Source of the DNA: CAWDDG01 sp963801065
Lineage (GTDB): Bacteria; Actinomycetota; Actinomycetes; Jiangellales; Jiangellaceae
Direction of reading: 5' to 3'
Length of the DNA: 64,000 nt
NCBI GenBank assembly: GCA_963801065.1
Contig: CAWDDG010000008.1
Span: 930,001-994,000 of the forward strand
Both the position numbers and the translations under genes were made by a program. Positions 46,957 to 56,466 of this stretch are shown here, in pieces. The number at the start of each line of letters is the position of its first letter. Within the stretch, counting starts at the first letter, position 1. Under the pieces are notes generated by a model that saw only the letters and a program-made list of their open reading frames with translations, ran no database searches and was not told the DNA's origin.

Positions 46957-49900
46957 GTGGCGACCGACGCCTCGGCTCCGCGCTCCGGCCATATCGGCCG
47001 GCGCCGCCTCGAAGCGCGCCTGACCGCCGCCAGCGAGGGCAGGCTCACCCTGGTCGTCGCGGGAGCGGGCTACGGAAAGACGACGCTGCTTCGCAGCTGG
47101 CCGGCACCGGTGCCCGTGGCCTGGCACACGATCAGTCCGGCCGACCGGGTCCCGGGCGTCCTGGCCCGCCACATCGTCGACGCCCTCCGCCTGCGGGTGC
47201 CCGACCTGTCCGCCGACCTGGTGGTGGCCGCGAGCGGGCTGCGCGGTCAGGACGCCGACGACATCGGCCAGGCCGAGGCATCCGCGGCGGCGCTCGCCGA
47301 GGCGCTGGGAGCGCCGTTACGCCGGAGCACAGCGCTGGTACTCGACGACGTCCACGAGATCGAGTCCGTGGCCGAGGCGTCCCGGTTCGTCGCCGCGCTG
47401 AGCAGGCAGCTGCCCGGGTCGCTCAACCTGGTCCTGGTCAGCCGCGACACGTTGCCGTTTCGCACCGCGCGGATGATCGCCCACGGCGAGGCCGCGGAGA
47501 TCGGTGCCGCTGATCTCGCCTTCACGGTCGGCGAGACCGAGGATCTGGTTGCCGGGGTGGTCGGCGTACTTGACGCGGGGCTCGCCCGCGCCGTGCACGC
47601 TCTCAGCGGTGGCTGGCCGGTCGCGACCCGCCTCGCCGTCGAGGCGATTGCAGGCGCTCCCGCCACCGAGCGGGCCGCGATCCTCGAGACGATGCGAGAA
47701 CCACGGGGGTTGTTGCTCGACTACATGGTCGACGAGGTGATCGGTCGGGAATCGCCCGAAGTGCTCCACTTCCTCGAACGGGCCGAACCGTTGCGGTGGA
47801 TCGACGCCGGGCTGGCGCGAGCGGTTGGTGTCCGCGATTCCGAGCAGGTGCTGGCTGCGGTGACCCGCCGAGGCGTGTACGTCGAACCCGGTCCGAACGT
47901 GTCCGGCCGCATCGAGCTGACCCCGCTGTCCCGCGCATTCGTCCATACGCATCGCCGGCTCGGCACAGCCGAGCGCGAGGCTGTGCTCGTTGCAGCGGCA
48001 CGCTGGCACGAGGAGGCGGGTGAGCACGTCGAGGCCCTGGGCTATTGGATCGAACTGGCCGACGCGGACGCATGCCTGCGGGTGCTCGACGCACACGGCG
48101 AACAGATCCTGGCCGATGGGCACGCCCAGCAGGTGGTGGACGCCGCGGATCTCGTCCCGGGCGACCGGTGCGACCCGACGTTCCAGGTCATGGTGGGTGA
48201 CGCGTATCTATTGCTCGGTGACTGGGACGCGGCGCTCGGCTGTTACGGCCGGGCGGCGCGCGACGCCGGGCCGGTGCCGGCGAGCATCGCGTGGCGCACC
48301 GGGCTCCTTCACTATCTGCGCGGCGACCTCGACAACGCCGCGAAGGTGTATGAGGGCGGCGACACCGAGGATCCCGACCTGGCGGCCCGGTCCCTCCTGC
48401 TGAGCTGGTCGGCGAGCGTGCGGTGGCTGCGCGGGGACCTCGAAGGGTGCCGGGCACAGGCCACCCGGGCGTTCGAGGCCGCACGCGCAACCGGAGACCA
48501 CAGGGCGCTCGCCAACGCGCACACAGTGCTGGCCATGGTCGCCGCACTCGAAGGTGACCGGGGGGCCAACGATGCGCACTACCTGCGGGCGCTCGATCAC
48601 GCGACGGCGGCGCGCGACGTCTTCCAACTCGTCCGGATCCATAGCAACCGGGGCAGCCGCGAGATGGAGGAGGGTGACGCCGAGGGGGCACTGGTCGAGG
48701 TCGATCTCGCGCTGCGGCTCGCCGACCTCGCCGGTTTCGCCACATTCCGCGGTCTCGCGCTGTCCAACCGGGGCCAGGCGCTGCTGGCCCTCGGCCGCCT
48801 GGACGAGGCGAGGGTGGAGCTCGAGTCGGCCCGGGTCGTCTTCGAGCGGCTCGGGTCGTCGATGGCTGCCTACCCGTACGCCTCGCTCGGCGACATTCAT
48901 CGGATCCGCGGCGACCGCGTCGCGGCGCGGGCCGCATACGAGCGGGCTCTCGGGCTCGCCGAGCAGACCGGCGACACCCAGGGCCTGGTCCCCGCCCTCT
49001 CGGGGCTGGCCCGGCTGCTCGCCACGGACGATCCGCAAGCGGCCGCGCAATACTCGGCGCGGGCCCTGGCCTCCGGTCCCTCTCTCGGCCGGGTAGGTGC
49101 CCTCCTGGCCGCCGCACGGGTTGCGCTTGCAGCGGGCGAGCGTACCGTCACGATGGATCACGCCGGTCAGGCCCTCGGGGCGGCACAGGCGGTCCGGGAC
49201 AGGGCGGGCATCGCCGAGGCGCACGAGTTGCGGGGAGCGGCCGGGCGCGACCGCGAACCCGTGTTGACCGCAATCGGATTGTGGCGCGAGCTCGGCGACC
49301 CGGTGGGGGTGGCACGGGCCAGCCTCGCGCTCGCGGAGCTCGAGAGCGGATCCGTCTCGGCCGGTCTGGCGGCCCAGGCCGCGGAAGAGGCGCAGGCACT
49401 GGGCGCACGGGAGGTGGCGGCCCAGGCCCAGGCGTTGCTCCACAAGGTAGACCAGCCGGAGGTAACCGTGGTCTGCCTCGGCGGGTTCCGCGTCGACCTC
49501 GGCTCGGAGCCCGTTCCCGGCGCGGCCTGGCAGTCGCGCAAGGCGCGCGATCTGGTCAAGCTGCTGGTGTGCCGCCGGGGTCGGCCGATCCACCGCGAAC
49601 AGCTCGCCGAGGTCCTCTGGCCCGACGTGGATCCGGCCCGGACGGCCAACCGGCTCTCGGTCGCGCTGTCCACCGTCCGCACGATCGTCGATCCGGAGCA
49701 CCGGCACGCTCCCGATCATTACCTTCGCAGTGACGGCGACGCAGTCGCCCTCGCGAACACCACGATCGATGTCGAGCAGTTCCTCCACAATGCGGCGGCG
49801 GGGCTTGCCGCGGCTCGTTCCGGCCGGGTGGGGGATGCCCGGCGGTACCTCGAGGCGGCGGAACTCGCCTACGCCGGCGAGCTGTTCGAGGACGACCTCT

Positions 49901-50175
49901 ACGCCGACTGGGCCGTCGACCTGCGGGAGAAGGCCAGGATGACCTACCTCGACGTTGCGCGTGCTCTGGCTGATCTCGCCGGCGACGACCACGAGGCGAG
50001 GGCCCGCTACCTGCTGCGCATCCTCGAGCGCGATCCGTTCGACGAGCGGGCCCATCTCGACCTGGTCGCCCTGCTCGCCGCGGACGGCCGGCACGGCGAG
50101 GCGCGCCGTCGGTACCGGCTCTACGGCCGGCGGATGGACGAGATCGACATCGAGGCGGCCGCCTATCCGGCGTAG
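46957..50175 (+). CDS. Large STAND/TPR transcriptional regulator with C-terminal OmpR-type HTH and BTAD domain
   Basis: A 1072-residue regulator. The N-terminus is a MalT-like STAND NTPase: GAGYGKTT (36-43, Walker A), ALVLDDVHE (126-134, Walker B) and HALSGGWPVATRLAVEA. The central 500 residues are TPR-like helices (for example DDAH-type NDAHYLRALDHATAARD, LFLSNRG-type ALSNRGQALLALGRLDEARV). The C-terminus has a winged-helix segment (VCLGGFRVDL, WQSRKARDLVKLLVCRRGRP, IHREQLAEVLWPDVDPARTA) and a BTAD domain (LEAAELAYAGELFEDDLYAD). The order is reversed compared with SARP regulators. The target genes are unknown; it could sense a metabolite of the catabolic island. Confidence 0.88.
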   Translation: MATDASAPRSGHIGRRRLEARLTAASEGRLTLVVAGAGYGKTTLLRSWPAPVPVAWHTISPADRVPGVLARHIVDALRLRVPDLSADLVVAASGLRGQDADDIGQAEASAAALAEALGAPLRRSTALVLDDVHEIESVAEASRFVAALSRQLPGSLNLVLVSRDTLPFRTARMIAHGEAAEIGAADLAFTVGETEDLVAGVVGVLDAGLARAVHALSGGWPVATRLAVEAIAGAPATERAAILETMREPRGLLLDYMVDEVIGRESPEVLHFLERAEPLRWIDAGLARAVGVRDSEQVLAAVTRRGVYVEPGPNVSGRIELTPLSRAFVHTHRRLGTAEREAVLVAAARWHEEAGEHVEALGYWIELADADACLRVLDAHGEQILADGHAQQVVDAADLVPGDRCDPTFQVMVGDAYLLLGDWDAALGCYGRAARDAGPVPASIAWRTGLLHYLRGDLDNAAKVYEGGDTEDPDLAARSLLLSWSASVRWLRGDLEGCRAQATRAFEAARATGDHRALANAHTVLAMVAALEGDRGANDAHYLRALDHATAARDVFQLVRIHSNRGSREMEEGDAEGALVEVDLALRLADLAGFATFRGLALSNRGQALLALGRLDEARVELESARVVFERLGSSMAAYPYASLGDIHRIRGDRVAARAAYERALGLAEQTGDTQGLVPALSGLARLLATDDPQAAAQYSARALASGPSLGRVGALLAAARVALAAGERTVTMDHAGQALGAAQAVRDRAGIAEAHELRGAAGRDREPVLTAIGLWRELGDPVGVARASLALAELESGSVSAGLAAQAAEEAQALGAREVAAQAQALLHKVDQPEVTVVCLGGFRVDLGSEPVPGAAWQSRKARDLVKLLVCRRGRPIHREQLAEVLWPDVDPARTANRLSVALSTVRTIVDPEHRHAPDHYLRSDGDAVALANTTIDVEQFLHNAAAGLAAARSGRVGDARRYLEAAELAYAGELFEDDLYADWAVDLREKARMTYLDVARALADLAGDDHEARARYLLRILERDPFDERAHLDLVALLAADGRHGEARRRYRLYGRRMDEIDIEAAAYPA

Positions 50176-51833
50176 TGCGAGAGCCGGATCGCGGGCTCGG
50201 CGAGGCGAGCACGCAGGGGCTCGTCGGCCACGATCCACGGCGCGTGCCGCGGCGCGTCGGGGTCGGCCCGCCAGCGGCGGACGACGCGATCGACCGCCAC
50301 CGGGTAGATCGTCAGCGAGCCGTCGGTCGCGATGTGCAGCCGAAGGAGGCTCTTGTGGTCCTCGATGCCCAGGCCGGCATAGAGCTCGTTGACGTTGACG
50401 TGGAACCGGCTCGCCACGATCAGGTAGGCACCGACGATCCAGCAGTCGAGCACACCGACGACGGGCGCATACACGACGAACGCGAGCAGGATGTGCCACG
50501 GGTTGGGCACGTCTGACAACGGAAGCCGGGACCACACGGCGGCGCCGGCCACGCCGAGCGCGACGTGCGGGATCGCGTGGAGCACCGCGGCGACCCAGTG
50601 CCGCGGTCGGGCCCGGTCGAGTGCCTGGACGACCGCGAAGAGCACGGTGCCGGCGAGGACTGCCGCGACGGCCAGGGCGATGGCCGCGTTGACCCACCGG
50701 CCGTGCGCGGTACGCACGGCGAACATGAGCAACGTCTGCATGACGCCCAGCAGAGCGAGGAAGCCGGGGTTACGCCAGGGCAACCTGGCGAAGATGCTCC
50801 ACCCCAGCCGCCGAGACTGCGCTGGGGTCGGGAAGGTTCCGGCGAGGTGGTACGCCTGCGGCGCGCTCGCCTTCCGGGTGACGGTCATCGGCGGCGGCAC
50901 GCTGATGCGCTCCGGCAGATGTGCCGTACCGACCAGGTAGGCGCCGCCGCCGCCGCAGGTGACGAGTTGACGGCCATGCGCGCCGGAACCGGCGCCGGCA
51001 TAGCGGGCGTAGTGGTGCGCGTCGCCCGAGAGCATGACGGGCACGCTGGCCCGGGTGGGCTCGATGATGGTGCGGACGAAGTAGTCGATGTTGTCGTACG
51101 CCTCGGGCTTCTGCTGGGAGATCACCCAGGTCGGGCGCGAGGCGCACAGGATCACCCGGTCGTCGGGCCGGAGGTCCTCTGCCGCGGCCGCGAAGTACCG
51201 GAGCTGGGGCTTGTCGAGGTAGGCGTCGAGCTGGGTGTCGATCGCGTAGAGCCACCAGCGGTGCGGGAGCGCGAGGGCGAAGTAGCTGCGCGACTGCCGG
51301 GTCCGCCACCCGCCGATCACTTCACCCTGGGCGAACAGGCGCAGGAACGCGGTGAGTCCGTCATACCAGTCGTGGTTGCCCGGCAGTGCGTAGAGCAGCG
51401 GGGTCTCGGTCGACTCGACCGGGAGGGCGGCGCGATAGGGCCCCTTCCACCGGTTCTCGTACGCCTTCCCGGACGCGGTGGGGTAGACCTGGTCACCGCC
51501 GAGGACGAGCACCTGGCCGCGGGGGAGACTGAGCCCGTCCACCTCGAGGACGGGGCGGGCCAGGAGGGAAGCGATCGAGTACGTCGCGTCGAAACCGTCG
51601 CCGACGTCCGCCGTGTAGTCGATCCACATCTCGTCGCCGGCTGAGTGATCGTGCCGGTTGTCTCCCAGGACGGCCTGCATCTCGCGCTTGTCGAGGTACG
51701 CGCCGAACAGGTCCGAGAGGACGGTGCGGATGCCGGTGGCGACGAGCAGCCCCGGGTTGAGCCAGGGCACAGCCTTCTGCGGCGTGAAGCCGAGCTCGAC
51801 GGGAGAGAGGTCGCGCGGTCTGTGCTCACGCAT
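50163..51833 (-). CDS. Membrane-anchored metallophosphoesterase
   Basis: A 556-residue protein. The N-terminal two thirds are a calcineurin-like phosphoesterase: WIDYTADVGDGFDATYS, VLGGDQVYPTASG, LYALPGNHDWYDGL, SGDAHHYARYAG. The C-terminal third has about four to five membrane helices (FLALLGVMQTLLMFAV, AAIALAVAAVLAGTVLFAVV, VLHAIPHVALGVAGAAVW, HILLAFVVYAPVVGVLDCWI). The start ATG 51833 (MREHRPRDLSPVELGF) was preferred over an upstream GTG. The substrate is unknown. Its last codons overlap the convergent regulator by 13 bp. Confidence 0.85.
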   Translation of the reverse strand: MREHRPRDLSPVELGFTPQKAVPWLNPGLLVATGIRTVLSDLFGAYLDKREMQAVLGDNRHDHSAGDEMWIDYTADVGDGFDATYSIASLLARPVLEVDGLSLPRGQVLVLGGDQVYPTASGKAYENRWKGPYRAALPVESTETPLLYALPGNHDWYDGLTAFLRLFAQGEVIGGWRTRQSRSYFALALPHRWWLYAIDTQLDAYLDKPQLRYFAAAAEDLRPDDRVILCASRPTWVISQQKPEAYDNIDYFVRTIIEPTRASVPVMLSGDAHHYARYAGAGSGAHGRQLVTCGGGGAYLVGTAHLPERISVPPPMTVTRKASAPQAYHLAGTFPTPAQSRRLGWSIFARLPWRNPGFLALLGVMQTLLMFAVRTAHGRWVNAAIALAVAAVLAGTVLFAVVQALDRARPRHWVAAVLHAIPHVALGVAGAAVWSRLPLSDVPNPWHILLAFVVYAPVVGVLDCWIVGAYLIVASRFHVNVNELYAGLGIEDHKSLLRLHIATDGSLTIYPVAVDRVVRRWRADPDAPRHAPWIVADEPLRARLAEPAIRLSHYAG

Positions 51834-51891
51834 GGGCAGGACCTTACGGTGGAGGCGGGATGTGGATCGAGTGTCGTGAGGGAGTGTCGTC

Positions 51892-52812
51892 ATGCGTGCG
51901 TTCACCGCTGCAGCGGTTCAGGTGCAGCCCCGGCAGGAGCCGCTGACGGCAGAGACGATCAAGGCCAACGTCGAGCATGCGCTGGACTACGTCGAGCGCT
52001 GTGTGTCGGCGACGGGGGCGTCGCTGGTCGTCCTGCCGGAGACAGTGACCACGGGCTTCACCCCGGGCTGTTCTGCGGAATCGCTGTGGGAGGTACTCGG
52101 CGAGGTCGACGGGCCGACGACGGCACCGCTGGCCGACGCCGCCCGCCGGCTGGGTATCCACCTGGTATGGGGCACGTATTCGCGGGGTGAGGCACCAGGA
52201 GTCGTCTACAACGCGGCAGTGCTGGCCGGCCCGTCGGGTTCGGTCCTCGGGGCGTACCGCAAGACCCACCCGTTCTGCACGGAACTGCGCTCGCGCGGCG
52301 GCTGGGTGACGCCGGGCGACGACGTGTGCGTGGTCTCGACGGAGCTGGGGCGCATCGGGCTGATGGTCTGCTTCGACGGCGACTTTCCCGAGCTGGCTCG
52401 GATCATGGCATTGCAGGGGGCGGAGGTCGTCGTGCGGCCGTCGGCGCTGCTGCGCTCGGCGGACATCTGGGAGTTGACGAACCGGGCGCGCGCCTACGAC
52501 AACCACGTGTACGTGGTCGGTGCCAACGCGGTGGGCATCGATCCCGCGGGGGTGCTCTACTTCGGGAACTCGATGATCGTGACGCCGATCGCGGAGGTCG
52601 TCGCGCGTGGGTCGACGCACGAGTCGTGGGTGAGCGCGCGGCTCGAACCGGCATCGGCACTCGCGTCCCTGACGCCGGGCTCCAGCGTGGGGCAGGGGTT
52701 CGACCATCTGGCCGAGCGCAACCTTGCGCTGCTGCATCGGCATGCCGACACACTGCTCGGCTCCGGTGCGACGCCGTTCCCGTACCGGCCCGCGGAGGGT
52801 CAGCGCTCGTAG
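51892..52812 (+). CDS. Nitrilase-superfamily amidohydrolase
   Basis: A 306-residue carbon-nitrogen hydrolase with the full catalytic triad: Glu50 in VVLPETVTTG, Lys124 in AYRKTHPF and Cys160 in GLMVCFDGDFPE. Such enzymes hydrolyse amides or N-carbamoyl amines. The subfamily (amidase, beta-ureidopropionase-like, carbamoylputrescine amidase-like) cannot be settled by eye. In the island it is a candidate for removing an amide or carbamoyl group from a ring-opened intermediate. Its promoter region is the 58-bp gap shared with the divergent phosphoesterase gene. Confidence 0.88.
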   Translation: MRAFTAAAVQVQPRQEPLTAETIKANVEHALDYVERCVSATGASLVVLPETVTTGFTPGCSAESLWEVLGEVDGPTTAPLADAARRLGIHLVWGTYSRGEAPGVVYNAAVLAGPSGSVLGAYRKTHPFCTELRSRGGWVTPGDDVCVVSTELGRIGLMVCFDGDFPELARIMALQGAEVVVRPSALLRSADIWELTNRARAYDNHVYVVGANAVGIDPAGVLYFGNSMIVTPIAEVVARGSTHESWVSARLEPASALASLTPGSSVGQGFDHLAERNLALLHRHADTLLGSGATPFPYRPAEGQRS

Positions 52813-53423
52813 GCGTGGCGGAACTGGATGCTCATCCGCGGCCCGGCCGAGCTGACCTTCGGGACCGCGTGGTCCCAGGTGCGCTGGCACGAGCCCCCCA
52901 TGACCAGCAGGTCGCCGCGGTCCGGCACGAAGGCGATCGATCGTCCGCCGCCCTTCGGTCGTAGCTTGAACGGCCTCGGCGAGCCGAGGGAGACCAGGGC
53001 CACGGTGGCCTCAGGCAGCTCGCGCGCCACTCGATCGCCGTGCCATGCGACGCTGTCCGAGCCGTCGCGGTAAAGGTTGACGCCCACCTGGGTGAACGCG
53101 ACGCCGTAGCGCCTGCTGAGTGCCGTCGCCAGCTGCCGGACGATCGGCAGCGGCGGCTCCTCCTCGTCGAGCCGCCAGCGGTGGGTGAGGCGCGGCTCCG
53201 CGACGCGTCGCTCGTAGATCCAGATGTCGCGCTGCCGCCACGGCGTCCGCTCGAGAAGTTGAGCGAACAGCTCGTCCGCACCGCGGACCCAGCCCCTGGC
53301 CTCGTCGACCCAGGCTCCATCGGCGAGCTCTGTGCGCCGGAGCCCGGAGAAGGCCGGGTCGAAGCCGACGTCGCCGCCGGCGAACAGCGACGCCTGCCAG
53401 GCGAGAGCGAGCTGCTCGGTCAC
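52800..53423 (-). CDS. AlkB-like 2-oxoglutarate/Fe(II) dioxygenase
   Basis: A 207-residue AlkB-family protein that would demethylate alkylated bases in nucleic acids. The Fe ligands are in WHGDRV (His128, Asp130) and WDHAVPKV (His185), and the 2-oxoglutarate Arg in GPRMSIQFR. The substrate-loop segment GVNLYRDGSDSVAWHGD is typical. Start GTG 53423 overlaps the MOSC stop by 4 bp, so the two are translated as a pair. It converges on the nitrilase gene with a 13-bp overlap. Confidence 0.92.
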   Translation of the reverse strand: MTEQLALAWQASLFAGGDVGFDPAFSGLRRTELADGAWVDEARGWVRGADELFAQLLERTPWRQRDIWIYERRVAEPRLTHRWRLDEEEPPLPIVRQLATALSRRYGVAFTQVGVNLYRDGSDSVAWHGDRVARELPEATVALVSLGSPRPFKLRPKGGGRSIAFVPDRGDLLVMGGSCQRTWDHAVPKVSSAGPRMSIQFRHAYER

Positions 53424-54265
53424 GCTCGACGCATGCCTTGTGCGCCGTCGGTCAGGACTTCGACCGGGTCGCCGACCGCGATCGTGCCGGGTCGGTCCGG
53501 GATGAGGTGGACGCCGAACCAGACCTTGCCGTCCCATTTGCGGTGTCTGGCCAGCGTTCGGATCGGCTCCTTGCCTTTCTCGAGAGTGTCCGGGTCGATC
53601 GTTGTCAGCACGCAGCGATCGCAGCCGTTGGCCACGCGGAACGCGACGGCGCCGATCTGCACCCGTCTCCAGCGGTCCTCGTCGAACGCGCGCTCTGTGT
53701 CGACGACCACGCTCGGCCGGAAGCGCCGCATCGGGAGGGGTGCCGGAGGCGTCCCGCCCCGCAGGAGCGCTTCCTCGGCCACCCAGTCGTCGAGCTGCCG
53801 CAATGACGCCGTCGTCGTCAGCAGCAGCGGGTAGCCGTCGGCGAAGCTCACCCGATCGTTCGGTCGGCCATTGTCGGGGTTCACGGGTCGCCGGGTCGGG
53901 TCGTCGAGCCAGACCAGCCGGATGTCGCGATCGAGCAGCTTGCCGAACCATGCGTCGGCATCAGGCCAGGTCGCGGCGACCGTGTCGCGCCACGCCCGCA
54001 CGACCACCCGTTCGCGGGAACGGGAGCCGTCGACGCCGAGCGGCGGCGCATGCGGACCGGAGATCGTCAGCTCACCCTCACCTGCAACCCGAGCCGTCAC
54101 GCTCAGCAGCCGTGGTTCTTCGCGCGCGGTGACGATCAGACCGTCAGGATCGACAACTATCCAGCGCCGGTCGCCGGCGAGCCCCCAGGGTTCGACGACG
54201 GCCTCCGTCACGTCGCTACCCCGCGTCGACTTCACCGGATAGACATGCAAGCTCGTCACGTGCAC
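53420..54265 (-). CDS. MOSC-domain protein (YcbX/mARC-like)
   Basis: A 281-residue protein with an N-terminal MOSC beta-barrel (VTSLHVYPVKSTRGSDVTEA, WGLAGDRRWIVVDPDG) and a C-terminal MOSC domain (MRRFRPSVVVDTERAFDEDR, VANGCDRCVLTTIDPDTLEK with the Moco-binding Cys, IPDRPGTIAVGDPVEVL). Relatives bind molybdenum cofactor and reduce N-hydroxylated or N-oxide compounds. GTG 54265 is preferred because TAGCGT lies 7 bp upstream in a leaderless arrangement; GTG 54295 is possible. It is one of several Mo-related genes in the right half. Confidence 0.87.
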   Translation of the reverse strand: MHVTSLHVYPVKSTRGSDVTEAVVEPWGLAGDRRWIVVDPDGLIVTAREEPRLLSVTARVAGEGELTISGPHAPPLGVDGSRSRERVVVRAWRDTVAATWPDADAWFGKLLDRDIRLVWLDDPTRRPVNPDNGRPNDRVSFADGYPLLLTTTASLRQLDDWVAEEALLRGGTPPAPLPMRRFRPSVVVDTERAFDEDRWRRVQIGAVAFRVANGCDRCVLTTIDPDTLEKGKEPIRTLARHRKWDGKVWFGVHLIPDRPGTIAVGDPVEVLTDGAQGMRRA

Positions 54266-54272
54266 GGTCGCG

Positions 54273-54278
54273 ACGCTA
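54273..54278 (-). promoter_or_regulatory. Leaderless-type -10 element (TAGCGT) for the MOSC gene
   Basis: On the minus strand TAGCGT ends 7 bp before GTG 54265. It lies in the 104-bp gap between the divergent MOSC and HyuA-type genes. Confidence 0.35.
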
Positions 54279-54369
54279 GCAACGTCCGCCGACACGCACG
54301 AAGCCGATATCCGGGCCTCGGCAAGGGTTGCCGACGCGCCGCGACAGCGGTGCCGTTTGACTTCCCTGC

Positions 54370-56466
54370 GTGGGCAGCCGTGACCTGGTGGTGCAAGCGG
54401 GGCCCCGCAGGATCCGGATCGGGGTAGACACCGGAGGCACCTTCACCGACGTTGTCGCCGTCGACGAGCAGACCGGTGAGGTCGTCACGACCAAGACGCC
54501 GTCGACGCCGTCGGACCCGGCCGAAGGCTTCCTCACGGGCGTCGACAAGGTACTTCGTGCGCTCGGCCTGGGCGGAGAGGACGTCAGCGCCGTCAGCCAT
54601 GGCACCACTGTCGCGACCAACAAGCTGCTCGAGGGCAAGGTCGAGAACCTCGGGTTCGTCACCACCGAGGGCTACGAGCACATGCTCGAGATCGCCCGGC
54701 AGTCGGTTCCCGACGGCTACGGCAACAGTTACTTCTGGGTGAAGCCGCCCCGGATCGTGCCGGTAGACCGGGTGCGGAGCGTCCGCGGACGGCTGGCCGT
54801 CGACGGCAGCGAGATCCGTCCCTTCGACGAGGTCCAGGCCGTCGCAACGGCTCGGTGGTTCCGCGACCGAGGGATCGACACGGTCGGCGTGTGCTTCATC
54901 CATGCGTACGCCAACCCTGCGCACGAAGAGCGGATGCGCGACGTCCTCGCCCGCGAGCATCCCGCAGCCATCGTCTCGATCTCGTCGGAGGTCCTGCGCG
55001 AGTACCGCGAGTACGAGCGCAGCGTCACGACGCTCGTCGACGCGGCCGTCAAACCCGACATCCGCCGGTATGTCGCGAGGATCACCAGCAGGCTCGCCGA
55101 GTACACCGAGACCGGCGTGCCCTTCTACGTCATGAAGTCGAACGGCGGCGTGCTCTCTGCCGAGGAGGTCGTCCACCAGCCGATCACGACCGTCCTCTCG
55201 GGCCCGGCAGCCGGGGCTCTCGGCGCCGGCGTCGTGGCCCGACGCGCCGGTTACGAACAGGTGGTGACGCTGGACGGCGGAGGTACATCGACCGACGTGA
55301 CGGTGGTCGTGAACGGTGTCCCCGCCCTGACCACCGAGGGAGCCATCGGGGCGTACCCGAGCAAGATCCCGATGATCGACGTCGTGACCGTGGGCGCCGG
55401 CGGCGGCTCGATCGCGTGGACCGGGCCGGAGGGCACCCTCAAGGTCGGTCCGCACTCCGCGGGTGCCGAACCCGGTCCGCTCTGCTATGGCAAGGGCGGC
55501 AGCGAGCCGACGGTCACCGATGCACACCTCGTCCTGGGTCGGATCCCGCCGCACCTGCTCGGCGGCGAGATCCCGCTGGACGCCCAGGCAGCCCAAGAGG
55601 GCCTCGCCGCGCTGGCCGGCCGGCTCGGCCTGGGGATCGAGCGGTGCGCCATCGGCGTGCTGGAGATCTCGGCGTGGAACCAGGCCAACGCGCTACGGCA
55701 GGTCACCGTGAAGCGCGGCCTCGACGTTCGCGACTTCACGCTCGTGACGTTCGGCGGCTCGGGCTCACTGCTCGCATGCCGGCTCGTCGACGTGCTCGGT
55801 CTGCGCGGTGCACTGGTGCCGCCGAACCCGGGCAACCTGTCCGCGTACGGGCTGCTCACCGTCGACGTCCGCAACGACTACGTCCGTACGGCCGTGAGCC
55901 GGCACTCGACGCTCGATCTCGACGTCCTGAACGAGCTCTTCACGGCACTGCGGGACGAGGCCGGCGCCGCACTTGCGCGCGAGGGGTTCGCAGCGGGGGA
56001 GCGGCGGTTCGTCCGGACAGCTGACCTGCGGTATTTCGGGCAGGCCTACGAGGTCCGCGTCGACGTGCCCGACGGCGCCGTGACGAGCCAACTCACCGAG
56101 GCTGTCGCCGGCGCCTTCCACGACGCCCACCGGCGCCTCTACGGGTACGACTTCCGGGGCGACGCCCGGCAGGAGGTCGAGTGGGTCAACGTCCGCGTGA
56201 CCGGCATCGGGCCCATCCGCAAGCCGTCGCTCTCCGAGATCGATGCTGGGCACGGTGCCGACACGGGCCGGACGGCCGTGCGACGGGTCTGCTTCGACGA
56301 CTGGACCGACGCGATCATCTACGACCGGGCATTGCTGGGCGCGGGCGACGTCGTCTCGGGACCCGCCGTGCTCGAGGAGTTCGGCTCCACGATCCCGGTC
56401 CATCCCGGATTCAGCGCCGCCGTCGACCGGTTCGGCAACGTGCTGCTCGCCGGGGAGGGGTCGTGA
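54370..56466 (+). CDS. HyuA-type hydantoinase/oxoprolinase subunit
   Basis: A 698-residue HyuA/5-oxoprolinase/acetone-carboxylase-type subunit with an actin-like ATPase fold. Visible are the N-terminal phosphate loop GVDTGGTFTDVVAVDEQTGE, SHGTTVATNKLLEGK, LSGPAAGALGAGVV, TLDGGGTSTDVTVVV and VGAGGGSIAW. N-methylhydantoinases and oxoprolinases use ATP to open a cyclic amide; the exact substrate is not predictable. It is translationally coupled to HyuB (4-bp overlap). In this island it may act on another cyclic amide or replace a ring-opening step. Confidence 0.92.
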   Translation: MGSRDLVVQAGPRRIRIGVDTGGTFTDVVAVDEQTGEVVTTKTPSTPSDPAEGFLTGVDKVLRALGLGGEDVSAVSHGTTVATNKLLEGKVENLGFVTTEGYEHMLEIARQSVPDGYGNSYFWVKPPRIVPVDRVRSVRGRLAVDGSEIRPFDEVQAVATARWFRDRGIDTVGVCFIHAYANPAHEERMRDVLAREHPAAIVSISSEVLREYREYERSVTTLVDAAVKPDIRRYVARITSRLAEYTETGVPFYVMKSNGGVLSAEEVVHQPITTVLSGPAAGALGAGVVARRAGYEQVVTLDGGGTSTDVTVVVNGVPALTTEGAIGAYPSKIPMIDVVTVGAGGGSIAWTGPEGTLKVGPHSAGAEPGPLCYGKGGSEPTVTDAHLVLGRIPPHLLGGEIPLDAQAAQEGLAALAGRLGLGIERCAIGVLEISAWNQANALRQVTVKRGLDVRDFTLVTFGGSGSLLACRLVDVLGLRGALVPPNPGNLSAYGLLTVDVRNDYVRTAVSRHSTLDLDVLNELFTALRDEAGAALAREGFAAGERRFVRTADLRYFGQAYEVRVDVPDGAVTSQLTEAVAGAFHDAHRRLYGYDFRGDARQEVEWVNVRVTGIGPIRKPSLSEIDAGHGADTGRTAVRRVCFDDWTDAIIYDRALLGAGDVVSGPAVLEEFGSTIPVHPGFSAAVDRFGNVLLAGEGS

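Noticed and set aside
48208..50697. 829-codon open frame antisense to the STAND regulator
   Set aside because: Lies opposite a gene with clear NTPase and TPR motifs; composition is typical of an antisense frame.
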